A stretch of DNA of 64,000 nucleotides from Reclinomonas americana ATCC 50394 (lineage: Eukaryota; Jakobida; Jakobea; Jakobida): positions 90,753-154,752 of the forward strand of contig PS015148.1 of assembly GCA_048213135.1 (NCBI GenBank). The letters are read 5' to 3'. The translations under genes were made by a program, and so were the position numbers. The notes under the pieces were generated by a model. That model saw only the letters and a program-made list of their open reading frames with translations. It was not told the DNA's origin and made no database searches. Shown here one piece after another: positions 33,501-45,350 of the stretch. Position 1 is the first letter of the stretch. Every line of letters begins with the position of its first letter.

Positions 33501-36500
33501 ACCAGAGAGAATGAGCTCCCTGTCACGACGCAACGACATATTGTTGCATGCACGACGTGGCGGTGACGAGGCGGTGCACCGCAGAGTCGTACGCGATCGC
33601 CGACACTCGGTCCTCGAGGGAGGCCAAGTTGCGTTCCACCAGCGTCTGCATGCACCCATACGTGCGCACGTCCCACACCTTTACCGTCTGTGGGCAATGC
33701 AAGACAATGGTGAGAAGGAGAGTGTTGCAGAGGAACAGGGAAGTGACGTCGAGTACGCAACGCTATCCAGCGACAGAGAAATGAGCTGGTAGTCATTGTC
33801 GTTGAAAATCAGCTGCGATACAGGGGCCTGGTGGCCGACCAGCTTGGTAATGTAGTTTTCGATGAAGGGGTTCCACAAGAAACTGCACCAACAGAAAATG
33901 TGAGAGGCGATAAGAGACAAGGAGGAAATGCAGAGAGACACGCACATTTCACGATCTGCGCCGCCCGATGCCAGCATCTTGCGCGCACGTGACAGCGCCA
34001 CGGAATCCACTGGCTTGTCGTGCCCGCGGAACTCTCGCACCAGCTCGCCGGTTTGCATCTGGCGTAGCTGCACAGAGGCGTCGTGCGAGCAGGTGAATAC
34101 GGCGTCGTAGGAGCGCTCGGATTCGATCGAGGTGACCCAGCCATTGTGACACCGCCACTGGGGGAAGGAGAAGGTGAGACATAAGAGTGTCGCCATGCAG
34201 TTGCTCGCTCGCGCACTCACCACTGTCGGTGACTCAATGTACGGCGACGTGTAATCGTCAATGTTGGTGTTGATGGGCAGCACCACACCCGAGTCCATGC
34301 CGACAAAGAGCATGCCGTCGGCATAGGTGATGCACGTCGGCGCGTTGAGAATGTCACCAATAAACACCGGCTCCACTTCGTTGGACTGTCGAACATGAAA
34401 AAGGAAAACTCAGCAACACCTCATCTCCGTCTCCAGAGAGACAAACAAGACAACGCACCACCCATGTCACGCGCTCCCGTTGTCCACGCGATGAGGAGCC
34501 CGACGAGCGCGACGACCCCGATAATGACGACGACCCGGTGCCGGTGAGACGCGAACCGGCGCCACGGGAGGGTGGTGCGGCGGCGGATGGCGCGGCAGAC
34601 GGCAGCTTGGCCTTGCCGCGTCGCTTGGAGCCCACGGAGAATATGGAAGAGGAGCCGGTGCCCTCGGGGTGACGCTTCATCTGCGCGTGGTACGCCTCGT
34701 ACGACTCGCGCGCCATTTTCGTGCCCTGGAAGGTGCGTACGACGGCGAAACGCGACACATCGTAAATGGAGATCTTGCGGTCTTGGCTGCGCGCAAGAAG
34801 AAGGATGAGATGAAGAAGCAGCCACAGTGAGTGAGGGAAACCGAACCTGCAGACAGCCACACGATCGAGATCGGAGCTACCCGGCGCCGAAAAAATGCAC
34901 GCATCGGAGATCCAATGATCCGAGTGCTGCAGGGCGGCCTCGGGGCGCGTGGCCAGCCCATCCATCCAGTCGCGCTTCCAAACGCGCATGTGGCCATCAC
35001 GGCCGCAAGAAATGTACTGCAATCGGAGGGAGACAGCAGAGGTGAGGACGACTATGTCAAGGAAAAGGTTGTCGTGTGTGTCGCAACGCACCCGCCCATT
35101 GCCGACGAGAATCTTGGTCACGCCGCCGCTGCCGAATCCGCCGTGGCAGGCGACACCCGCGCCGTGGCCCGTGTCCGCGAGGCCACTTTCCTCCCAGTCG
35201 AGGAACTCGAGCAGTGATGTGTCCTCCTTCATGCGTGCCAGGCCGTCGGTGCCGGAGATCATGTAGGAGGCGAACTCGAAGAAGTCTGCCATGAGGGGAA
35301 AGTGTGAGAAGGGGGAAAGGGTGAGAAGGGGGAAAGGGAATGGAGAGAAGGGGGAAGAGAGGGAGGGGGAAAGGGCAAGGGGGAAAGGGCAAGGGGGAAA
35401 GGGCAAGGGGGAAAGGGCAAGGGGGAAGGGGAAAGGGGAAGGGAGAAGGGAGACGAGAGGGGAGACGAGAGGGGAGACGAGAGGGGAGACGAGACGAGAC
35501 GGGGAGACGAGAGGGGGAGTCGAGAGGGGGAGACGGAAGAAGAGAGAACTGTCATGCTATTGCAATTCCGCAGAGCTCAAGAGTGAGAGATTAGAGGGAA
35601 GGAGGGAGAGGGAGAGGGAGGGAGAGAGAGAGATAGAGAATGAGAGTTATGGAAGAGAAGATTGCGAAGCGCGGAGAACGCAGCAAAAACGATAGACGGC
35701 CGTGTTTGTGAACTCACACGTTCTGCAGCTGTGTGCCAAGAAGAGAGAAGATATTTATCGACACGCAGAGCGGAAGGAGAGAGAATCGTGGGAAGCTCGG
35801 ACAATGCAGCAAACGAGGATATCGATGAGACACAGCCGAGTTTGTGAGAGAAAGAGAGAGACAGAATGCAGAAGGAGAGAGAAGCGTGGGATGGGTGGGA
35901 AGGGCAGCGATGAGAGACGGCCGTACTTGTGAATCACTCGGTCAGCAGCTATGCGCGACAAAGGAGACGGAGAGGGAGAGAGACAGAAAAGAAAGGAGAG
36001 AGATGGACCGATAGAGTTCAGAAGGAGAGAGAATCGTGGCAAAGCCGCGATGAGAGACAGTCGTGCTGGTGAGCTCACGAATTCTGCCGCTGTTATCAAC
36101 CCTGCACCTCCCCCTTCCCCCCACTCACCAATCGTGCCATTGGCATTGGCATCAATCCTCATAAACAGCGTCTTCATCTCATCGTCGGTCATGTGGTAGC
36201 CCAGACGACCACGAAACGTGCTGATAAACTGATCCAAATCCAGTCCATCACTGTCGCCTCCCACCCTCTCAAACGTCTCCTCCAGCTCCTCCAGCGTCGC
36301 CGCATTGATCTCCTCATCCAGTCGCTTCTGCACCGTCTCGCCCTTCTTCTTTCTGAACGGACGCGCCTGCCCTGCACCACCACCACCCGCAGTCGTTCCA
36401 CTGACACTCGTGGCTCCGCTGCGCAGACCGGTGCCGGCGACCATTGATTGTCGACTCTGCAGCAGTCCCACCGAGAGAGTGGCGGCACCGAGCAGAGAGG

Positions 36501-37036
36501 AGCGGGAGGAAAGTGGTGCATCGCCGCTACCACTGGCAGCACCAGCACCGGCGGCGGCAATGGCGGCGGCGAAGTCGGGGGCCTCGGAGTAGGCGCCGGG
36601 TGTGGCCGAGTCGTAGTGGTCGTCGTGCATCATGGAGTCGGGGATGTCTGTGGAGGAGAGGGGTGAGGAGAAGGGTGGGTGGGGAGAAGGGTGGGGAGAA
36701 GGGTGAAGGAGGGTGAGGAGAAGGATGGGGAGAAGGGTGGAGACAAGGACGGGAAAAGGAGGGAGAGAANNNNNNNNNNNNNNNNNNNNGGGGAGAAGGA
36801 GGGGGAGAAGGAGGGGGAGAAGGAAGAGGAGGAGGAGAAGGGTGAAGAGAAGGATGGGGCGAAGGAGGGGGAGAAGGATGGAGAAAGGAGGAGGAGGAGG
36901 AGGAGGATGGAGAGAAGCATGGAGAGAGAAGAGAGAGAGAGAAACGAGTCTGCATTGACTGATATCTTGTGAAAGAGTGTGAGTGTGAGTGTGAGTGTGT
37001 GTGTTTCTGTTTCTCACCGTATGAGACACGGTCCAT
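30516..37036 (-). CDS. EF-hand and WD40-repeat protein, WDR49/WDR64-like
   Basis: The start is at ATG 37036-37034 (MDRVSY, spliced to DIPDSMMHDD). The N-terminal EF-hand pair comprises a degenerate loop (GGDSDGLDLDQF) and a canonical one formed across an intron (DANANGTI plus DFFEF: ligands D1, N3, N5, T7, D9, E12). Many WD repeats follow: YISCGRDGHMRVWKRDW, SQDRKISIYDVSRFAVVRTF, MLFVGMDSGVVLPI, YDAVFTCSHDASVQLRQM, LVGHQAPVSQLIFNDNDYQL, VKVWDVRTYGCMQTL, KVCVWEPDTGNM, RLICGCVDGRVLVWNY, DVLVTGDALGYIRLWNI and others, enough for two propellers. A Ser/Pro basic region (31250-31900) has GRSPTGRSPSGRSLKG-like and HRGS repeats. The C-terminal exon ends SRSKRFGHRRK. WDR49-type proteins are mostly ciliary, so a cilium role is an inference. 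Two 20-N gaps (31225, 31924) fall inside coding exons. Confidence 0.82.
35290..36075. repeat. Purine-rich intron with 14-bp and ~110-130-bp repeats
   Basis: Around 35370-35435, aaagggcaagggg recurs with 14-bp spacing. From about 35590 to 36070, diverged longer units share agagaatcgtgg, a cagcaaacgaggat-like block, gatgagagacggccg and tgtgaactcac. All lie in the intron that splits the second EF-hand of the EF-hand/WD40 gene. Confidence 0.6.
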
Positions 37037-37437
37037 GTGCAGCTTGTCAATCGCAACAGCAGCACTCAAAAGAGTGGAGTGTTATATGAGCTGAATCGCG
37101 TGTTGGTAAGTACCCCCCTTCGTGCTCTTCTTCAGTGTCTCTCTCTCTCTTAATCTGATTATGTGCAGTGAGTGCACAGTGTGAGACAAGAGAAGAGCGG
37201 GATGCACGCTCTTTCTGCGCGAGTGTTAGTGTGTTTCTTTTGAGTTAATTGAGTGAGTGAAACGGCCGAATCGTGCTGACTCATCGCAATATTGCATTGG
37301 TTTGTCCAGGCCGGGAAAGTTGTAGTAGTCGAGCTTGAATGCACATTTCTTGGCTGTGCACACACAGTCGACAAGTGCAACGAGTAGCACCACTGACCGC
37401 AATTGTGTGTTGAGAGCTGTCAGATATAATTCGATTC
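37037..37437. other. Intergenic, divergent
   Basis: 400 bp between the EF-hand/WD40 gene (-) and the tentative small gene (+). It contains an AT-rich gatataattcgattc just before ATG 37438. No other gene is supported. Confidence 0.4.
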
Positions 37438-37765
37438 ATGTCCGGATTGGCGTTTTATCGAGTTGTGCATCGCCAGCAACTCATCAACAGAACCCTTGTT
37501 GTTAGGGACATTGCCTCTTGCTCCGACACAGGCAAGCTGTTTCGAGCACTGCCTCATCTGAATAAACATTACCCCTATGATTGCAAGCACAACAAAACGA
37601 GAGCAGACCTTGACACAGAGTCTGGAAAGAGATCAGCTGCGGGCCTCCAAAGTGGCGGCGCCGACACAAAAAGAAAGCAGTCTCCCACCCGAACAAGCAT
37701 TTCTCCAAGCCCGTCGACATGCACCACTACATTCTGGGCACATCGACGACATCCGGGGTCTCTAA
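37438..37765 (+). CDS. Tentative small protein, unrecognised
   Basis: Proposed model: exon 1 from ATG 37438 (MSGLAFYRVVHRQQLINRTL), an intron starting gttgtt after 37497 and ending gagagcag near 37607, and exon 2 reading TLTQSLERDQLRASKVAAPT, QKESSLPPEQAFLQARRHAP and LHSGHIDDIRGL before the stop at 37763-37765. Exon 2 looks like ordinary protein (charged helix, then a Pro-containing tail) and stops 40 bp before the convergent TMEM14 gene, which matches the spacing seen elsewhere in this window. A basic, hydrophobic N-terminus could target mitochondria; that is a guess. A shorter product from ATG 37577 is the alternative. No family is recognised. Confidence 0.4.
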
Positions 37766-37805
37766 TAGCACAGAAGCGCGTGCACACACATGCACACACA
37801 GAGAG

Positions 37806-38806
37806 TTAGCGATTCGGGCGCCACTCGTACGCCTTGTATGCATTGTAGCCGCCGGCCGCCACTCCGAGCACTGTAGATACACACGATGTAAGAGTGAGAG
37901 CGAGAAGGATGAGGAGAACAAGGAGAAGCAGGAGGAGGGTGAGAAGGAGAAGAAGGAGAAGAAGCAGAAGAACAAGAAGAAGAACAAGAAGAAGAACAAG
38001 AAGACGAAGAACAAGAAGAAGTACAAGAAGAAGAACAAGAAGAGAGAAGAAGAAGAAGAAGAGAGAGAGAGAAGAGGAGGAGGAGGAGGAGGAAAAGGAG
38101 GAGGAGAAGGAGAAGAAGGATGAGGATGAAGAGGAAGAGAACAAGAAGGAAAAGAAGAAGTGCGACAAGAAGAAGAAGAAGAGAAAGAAAGAAGAAGAAG
38201 TAGAAGAAGAAGAACAAGAAGAACAAGAGGGAGAAGAACAAGAACAACATAGAACAAGAAGACAAGTAGAGGAAGAAGAAAAGACGAAGAAGAAGACGAG
38301 CAAGAAGAGCAAGCAAGAACAAGGTGAGGAGGAGACGAACAAGAACAGGAACAGGAAGGAGGAGGAGAAGGAGAAGAAGAAGAATGGGAAGAAGGAGAAG
38401 GAAAAGAAGAGCAAGAAGAAGAGCAAAGAGCTGAGACAGAGAAGAGTGACGCAACGAGTAAGAGGCAGCATCGCCCGTCGCCTCGCCACCGCTGCCACCA
38501 GGGCCACAGAGGCTACAGTGGCCGCAGAGTGTCCCTCAAAGTCCTTGCCATCCTTGATCAAGTAGCTGTGCGTACATCAAGAGTCAGATAATGCATTGCC
38601 ACTCACTCACTCACTTCTCACTCACCCTGCAAGACCATACGCGCCACCAATCGCCAATCCGCCAGCCAGAGAAGGCTTGCTGCCTTTGCGCACAAAACCC
38701 GCAATGCCACCTGCTGCAGTCTGCAGAAGACAAAGAGAGAGAGAGAGAGAGAGAGTCAGCTCTCCTTCTTCCGCATGCACGTGCATACACACACCAGCGC
38801 AGCCAT
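37806..38806 (-). CDS. TMEM14-family (UPF0136) small membrane protein
   Basis: The start is at ATG 38806-38804 (MAAL), then TAAGGIAGFVRKGSKPSLAG, GLAIGGAYGLAG, YLIKDGKDFEGHSAATVASV, ALVAAVARRRAMLPLT, and after a long (GAA)n intron LLGVAAGGYNAYKAYEWRPN and a stop at 37806. The G-x-K-GSxPSLxxG motif and about four short Gly/Ala-rich hydrophobic helices match TMEM14 proteins. These sit in the inner membranes of mitochondria or plastids; human TMEM14C is needed for porphyrin import in haem synthesis, and plant FAX1 for fatty-acid export. Which activity applies here cannot be told. The donor of the last intron is gttgcgt (38455). Confidence 0.85.
37885..38440. repeat. (GAA)n/(AAG)n-rich intron of the TMEM14 gene
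   Basis: An almost uninterrupted purine tract of GAA, GAG and AAC triplets, which becomes a polypyrimidine tract on the coding (minus) strand before the acceptor ctacag near 37874. Long poly-Lys/Glu or poly-Leu/Phe frames here are artefacts. Confidence 0.85.
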
Positions 38807-38916
38807 AGTGAATGCCACATGTGAGCTCATTCTCCCGTCGTCAACAACAATCAAATGGCGATCTTATGACAGGACTTTGCATACGTTTTCCTTCCAATCC
38901 TTCTACATTCTCATCA

Positions 38917-41204
38917 TCACCACATGAAGCGACCCAGTTGCCCACCAGCACCCACAAACGGTCTGGCCACGAACACATACAGCAGCAAAGCCGTCACTGC
39001 TGCATTGGCAGTGGCCGTCAGTGCCCATCCAATGTTGGCCAGCTGCACCTGCGACGTTTCCGCCCACTGCGACGTTGGCTGCAGAGGAATGAGCGATGCT
39101 CTTGGGGTGAAGGACGGAACGGGGCGCAGACTCACCGAGGAGGAGGAGGATGTTGGTCGTCGCGTCGGTGCGCCACCGTGCAGCAGGAAGAGCAGGGAGA
39201 CGGGCACGGCGCAGTAGCGGAACTCGAGTACCGGGGATGGTACCAGCACGAGGGCCGTGCATAGTGTCCAGGCGACAAAGCGTAGTACTTCGCGCATGGT
39301 CCACGTGAGGTTGCCCGAGGCTGCGCATGAGAAGGAGTGAGAATAAGGACCGACTCTCTTGCCCGCTGCAGACTCACCAAACCACAGCACCACCAACGCC
39401 GCCGCGGTGTATCCCAGCGGACATGCCACCACGCGCATGGTGAACGATTGCGACAGCACATTCTTCCACAGGTAGAACGGGAAGTGGCGATTGTCGGCCA
39501 CAAGGAACGGGTGCACCACACTGCGGCATGGCACAGACGTCAGGAAAAGTGGAAAGAGGCGTGAAACGATGCCGTCCAACGCAACGTAAACCGCCAGGCG
39601 AACACGACAAACGCAGTGTAGATGCCGAGAACGACGAGCCAGTGCCGCCGCACGAATGTCAGCGCAAAGACGACAAACGATCGCACTGCAATGGAGATTA
39701 ATTCAGCAGCTCAAAGACACGAAGCCAGAGCAGTCTGGACGCAAAGAAATCACTCACCATTCGTCAACACTATCAGCGCACACGAAGCCCCGAGGAACGC
39801 CGCACAGTAGCCAAGCTGCGCGAGATGAATGCCGACCGTGTGATTGTCACGATCGCCTGCAGTCGACAAAGTAAGCGGACGCTACCAACCCTTTCCTCCC
39901 CTTTCCCTTTTCGCCACCCACCCAACGCCAATCCCCCGTTGATCACCACAAAGGCGACAAAGAGGACGGCCAACAATGCTGCTGCCCAGTGCCGCCTGAC
40001 AATCGAGACCCAGTTGCGCGGCTGCAGCAAGTAGCGCAGCAGTCTCCAATATCGCGCCCGCTCGTTGTGCCTCACCGAGGCACTCGGCGGCGAAGCGAGC
40101 ACCGCAGACGCGCCACCAGGCGACTCAATGGCAACGTGATCCACTGTAGCAGCAGCAGCAGGAGCGATCAGATGTCACGAACGCGTTGTGCATTGTCGTC
40201 ACGTCACAAACGCACCCGTTTCCCTCAACGTCGCCATGAACCACTCAATCTCCGCCAGCAGCGTGGCGTACAGCACCCAGATGATGTTGTTCTGTCGAAA
40301 CAGCACGGCGAGCAGCCCGAACTGCATGCGCATCCGTCAGCTTCCACGTCACGGCGATGTGCACACGAAGCCGCAGCTCACCACCAGCACTTGTTGCTGC
40401 TGCTGTTGGTGCTGCTGTCGTGCATGCAACGATGCGCGCACGGTCAGCAGCACAAAGAAGATGCCGCCCGGGTCGGTGTAGTACAACGCCGTGAAGAAGG
40501 CGGTGATCGGATGCACGGCCACCGCCAGTGCTCTCCACGTGATCCACGGAGCGACGAATGACCGGTTCTTCTCCACCGCCTCAGAATCGTCGGCCTCCTC
40601 GACAGCCTCGCTCTCCTCTTGCTCCGACAACAGCGAGAGCGCCACCTCAAAGATGCCCCACACAAACAGCACATTGACACTGCGCTCGTGTCAGCAACGA
40701 GAGGCACACGCTCGACAACAACCATTGCAAGAAGAACCATCGCAGCACTTGTGGTGAGCACGAGTAGATCATCACACTTGGAGGCAACTCGAGTGCAGAG
40801 CCCATGCCCAGTGCCTGCGTAACGCGATACACAGTGCTGTACACAAGGCCGGCAATGTAGCTGTGACACACGAGCGAATGAGCGAGTGAATCGCACTCTC
40901 ACTGTTGATTGTTCTTCCGCAACAGTCCAGGTGGCGTGGTGATCTTTGGGTCCCACTCATTCCACTCGCCTCGACAGTATCGCTGTGTCTGTGGCACGTG
41001 AAAGATCTCATCCTGCATGTGCACAGACACACACAAGTCAGCCTTCAATCTGCTTCTTCTTCACCGCTCGCTTTCGTTCACCATGTAAGAATCCGGCAGT
41101 GAGACACACACAATGTGGTGCACGCAAGTGAGGGCGCCTAGTAGTGCCACTCGTGTGCATAGGAGTGACCACCAGGTCCACCGAGAGTCTCGGCGCTGCG
41201 ACAT
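38917..41204 (-). CDS. ALG10: ALG10/DIE2 alpha-1,2-glucosyltransferase of N-glycan assembly
   Basis: The start is at ATG 41204-41202 ([16 protein letters not shown]), with a first hydrophobic helix. The next exon gives [20 protein letters not shown] and [10 protein letters not shown], the signature luminal loop of ALG10 (animal and yeast: DEIFHxPQAQxYC...WDPxITTPPGLY). Multiple membrane exons follow. Near the end, splicing across 39521-39585 produces RFT plus [20 protein letters not shown], another family hallmark, then [19 protein letters not shown] (family: LLEFRYFILPY) and the terminal GRFMW. The stop is 38919-38917. ALG10 adds the third, terminal glucose to the dolichol-linked oligosaccharide in the ER, so a complete Glc3Man9GlcNAc2 pathway is implied (inference). 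The gene follows the RING-TRAF gene head to tail at 121 bp and precedes TMEM14 at 110 bp. The length and order of domains look complete. Confidence 0.93.
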
Positions 41205-41325
41205 CGTCTTGTTGCAACGATGTCCTGCAAGTTCGTTTTTTACTGCGCGACGTCGACCTGTGAGGGAGTACGACAAGGACTGAAGCTGATGCTGCTCATT
41301 TGGAGTGTTGATTGTGTATTCCCAC

Positions 41326-44300
41326 TCAGCTCTCCCCACCATGAGCAACCACTGCTGCATCGGCTGCCCATTCACCAGCCTCCGCAGGCGGGGCGGCAAG
41401 GACTTCGTGCTCCACGGCAGCGGCCACTTCTTCCTCAACAGCAGCGATCACTTCTTGCTCCACGGCAGCACCTACTTCTTGCTCCACAGCAGCGACCACT
41501 TCGTGCTCCACAGCAGCGACCACTTCTTGCACCACAGCTGGGACCACTTCTTGCTCCACAGCAGCAACCACTTCTTGCTCAGCAGCAGCTACCACTTCGT
41601 GCTCCACGGCAGCGACGGCCTCTCGACTACCCTCGTCATCATCCACATCCTCCACGGCAATCTCCTCCGCAATCACATCCTCCTCGACGTCGCCATCACC
41701 GCTGACAGCGCGCTCGAGCTCCACCGCCCCCACCGCTTCCGCCTCCGCCGCCCGCATCACGGCCGCCATGGCCACAGCATCGACGGGCGGCGTGAACGCC
41801 TGGTCGATCTCCTCCTGTGCCAGCTCCTCCTCCACCTCGGCCAGCGTGGAGTTGTCGGTTCCGTTCTCGCTCGAGGCCACAGCGGCGGCGGCGGCAGCGA
41901 GTTGCGGCAACAGCGAACCCATGGCCGACGAGCCATCCCAGCTGATGGGCCACGACGACGGAAGCGCAGATCGCGGCGCCGCGTGATGCGACGAGGTGGC
42001 AGTCGTGGTGGTGGTGGTGCTGGTCGCAGTGGTGGCAGCAGTCGCGGCGGCAGTTGCCGCTGCGGCCATGGTGGCGGCGGCGGTCCGTGCTGCCGAGGTC
42101 GGCGAGAACGACATTACACTCCAGCTGTCCGACGAGTACGAATCAATGTCTTCCATGTCGTCGCCACCGGTGCTTCCACGCCGCGCGAGCGGCCGCGGTG
42201 GCAGGAGTGGCTGGAGGCGAAGTGCACTCGGTGAGGCGTGTGGAGACCCAGTTGATCGTGTCGTTGTGGTCGTGGTGGTCGTCGTGCTGCTACCTCCGTT
42301 GCTGCTGGTCGTGGTGGTGGTGGTTGACGTGGTCGTGGGAGCGGTGGCGACAGCCGCTGAGGCCACTCCAATCATTGTCTCCACAGTCTGGTGCGCCTCT
42401 GGTGCGCCTGCTGCTGCGGCTGCAGATGGCTGCTGGTACAGCTCGTCAAAGTCGTCTGAGGTGGCGGCCGCAATGTGCATGCGAGGAAGAAATGGCGGCA
42501 ATCTGTGACGGCACAAAAGTCAGTCAACCTGTCAACGTTGTCAGCACTTCTCCCCTTTAAGACGCACGCTGCCATGGATGGACTGAGCGCCGCTGCTGCA
42601 GATCGCGGTGACTGACGCAGCGGTGGCGACGAGTGCTGCACAGGTTCCCAGCGGATACGCTGCTGCGGCCGCGGCGGTGGCTGTGCCTCCACCGAGGCCA
42701 GCGATGGCCACGAATCGAGAGACAGTGCGTCGGCCAGCAGTCGCTCCGCCGTGGAGCCACTGCCGCCGGTAGCGACTGGTGACGACAGCTGGCATTGCAT
42801 CTTCAGCGCTTCGGAGGTCTGGCAGTGAGCGGCCATGCGGCAGCCAGGTGATCCTTCCAGGGTGTTGAAACAGCATGTCCACTGCGCAAGTCGACGAGTG
42901 AGACAGGAAGAGAAAGAATTGAGAGAGCGAGAACGATCCACGCACGTGCTGCAGGGCGGCCGATAGATGTAGAGAGGAGGCATGAAAGAGAGCAGAGTTA
43001 GCAGGCACGCAGAGACTTCAGTTTCCAGAAAAGAGACACTCACCCCCTGCGAGAGAAGAAAACAGGTCAGTCAGCCAGCATGATACGGATCACAAAGAGA
43101 GAATCACAAACCATTACAAACTAGTTTACGGGGAGGAAAACACCAGCATTGCGATTAGTGAATGACAAACAATGAGGACGAAAGAATGACGTGAACGTAC
43201 ATCCTGCGCAAAACAAAGAGTCAGCATCCACACCAGCTTTTGACTAAATACAGCACAACGAAACTCCAGAGTGGAATCGGCAACCGTGTCTATGATTCGC
43301 GCGCGCCGATGTCCACTTGCGACAGCGCAAGCACTGCCATTCCTGCCACAAATAAACTAGATTCAGCACACATATGTCGCAACGTTGCGTGCAAGGACAA
43401 GCACTCAAAAAACCATGTCGGCTCCCGCTCCACCCCACGCCATGACACGCGGCTGCAAATGGCAACCAAACATGTCGTGTGTGAGCAAAACGGGCACGCA
43501 CTCCTCTAACACTAGGGTGCGCACGTACCGACGGGCCACTGGGCTCCTCACTGCTCTTGGCCACATGATGATGGTGATGATGGTGATGATGCACGTGGTG
43601 GTGATGCTGCTGCTGCCCGTCACCGCCAGGAGACGGCAGTGTCTGGTGCGTATCGGAGCCGGCGGCATGTAGCATCTCCCGCACGGCCCGCATGTCGTCC
43701 ACCGACGCCCTCCGCAAATAAAAGTCCTCAGCAGTGGGCGTAGTTGCCGATTTGCCTGATGTGGGCGTCGTGGCTGCGCACCCAGTACTACCGCCTACGC
43801 TAGCGACAGCAGCCGCTGCTGTCGCCTCCGTGCTGTTTCCCCCGTCAGTCGTCTTATTCATGACGGCGGCCACGTCAATGTTCAGCCTCGCCGGCGCCAC
43901 CACTAACTCTTGCACAGCGCCCGGCAGAGAAAATAGCTGCGCAATCGGTGGCGGAGGTGGCGCAGAGGAAGAAGTCACAGTCGTCGTCGCGGTCGCGGGG
44001 TCGGTGGTTATCGCCAGTGGTTTCCTGCAACCGTCGGTGGTGAGTCACCTGCCACCATCTACGGCAATAAGAGAGTCAAGCGCAACGTCTTGTACCCGGC
44101 GGCTTTCGTGGAGGGCGTGCGCGTGTTGGCCAACTGCAACTGCTTCCGCTCCACGACGGCCAGTGCGCGCTCGTTTTGCACCGCTCGCTCGCGCATCAGC
44201 GACACGGTCTTTTCCAGGCGGTCCAGCCGTTGCACCACCTGATTGTCCATGGTGCTCAACGTGATAAGGAAGCGCTCCTCCATCATGTCGAAGCGTCGCA

Positions 44301-45319
44301 TCACTTGATCAATGAAGCCCTCCATGGCCTTGTACGGACACTCACTCGCCACGTGGCTCTCCATGCGCGTGGCCGGGCTCTCGAACGTGCACCCGTAGAT
44401 GCTCATCGGACAGCTCATCTGCATGACTGTCAGCAAGTGGGGGTGACACAAGGATGGATGGAGAGGAAGACACACCTTGCGCCCCGTGCACTCCCAGTCT
44501 CGATGATACCGCAGCGAGTTTCGTGGCACCTCCGAGCTGCACATACCGCACGGAACGAGCGTGTTGGGGCACTCGATGCGCTGATGCTCTTCCAACTGCG
44601 CAAACACAAACGAGAGAGACAAGTCAATATCATGTCAACTTTATAACGACGATGATGATGGTTGACGCACCTTTTGTGCCACCACCGGAGCGCCACATCG
44701 ACAATACACCGGCCGAAACTCGCACTCGTTCATGTGCACCGACAAGAGCCGTGCCATCACCATCTGCTGGCATCCGGACGACCCGTACGGACAGTCCACT
44801 GTGCTCGGGCGAAATCAGTTGACCATTGACGAGAGCAAGGAAGGAAGGAAGGAAGCACACGCAACCCAGGCGGTATTCGCATTGTCGACGATGACTGTGC
44901 AGCGATTCCAGTGGACCACGCCACGGACAGCCCATGTGGCGACACTTGCAAGGTAAAGTGAAGATCTCTCGTTTGAGGTACACCACGGGAGGGGGGATGC
45001 TGTCAAAAGAGAAGAAGCGAGGAGGATGAGGAGTGGGAAAGGCAAGCAAACTGTCATGACGCAGGAGAGGAGAAGAGAGGACGACGATAGTGGTGGTGGT
45101 GGTGGTGGAGGAGGAGGAGGAGGAGGAGGAGGAGGAACAGGAGGAACACGGAGCTGTCTTGATCGCACAGTGAGTGCACGAAGGAGAAGGCATCTCTTTT
45201 CTATCACATACACAGAGACAAGAGAAGGGTGGAGGTGGAGGAGGAGGAGGGTGGAGGAGGTGGAGGGACAGTAGGAGCAGGGGCAGTTGTCTTGATCGCA
45301 CAGTGAGTGCACGAAGGAC

Positions 45320-45350
<31 letters not shown>

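Noticed and set aside
37894-38565. Lys/Glu-rich 223-codon frame
   Set aside because: It is the (GAA)n intron of the minus-strand TMEM14 gene; the TMEM14 exons flank it in the right phase.
41305-42234. Plus-strand frame with HSSDHFLL-like octapeptides
   Set aside because: It is antisense of the RING-TRAF repeat; the minus frame is linked by splice phases to the TRAF exons.
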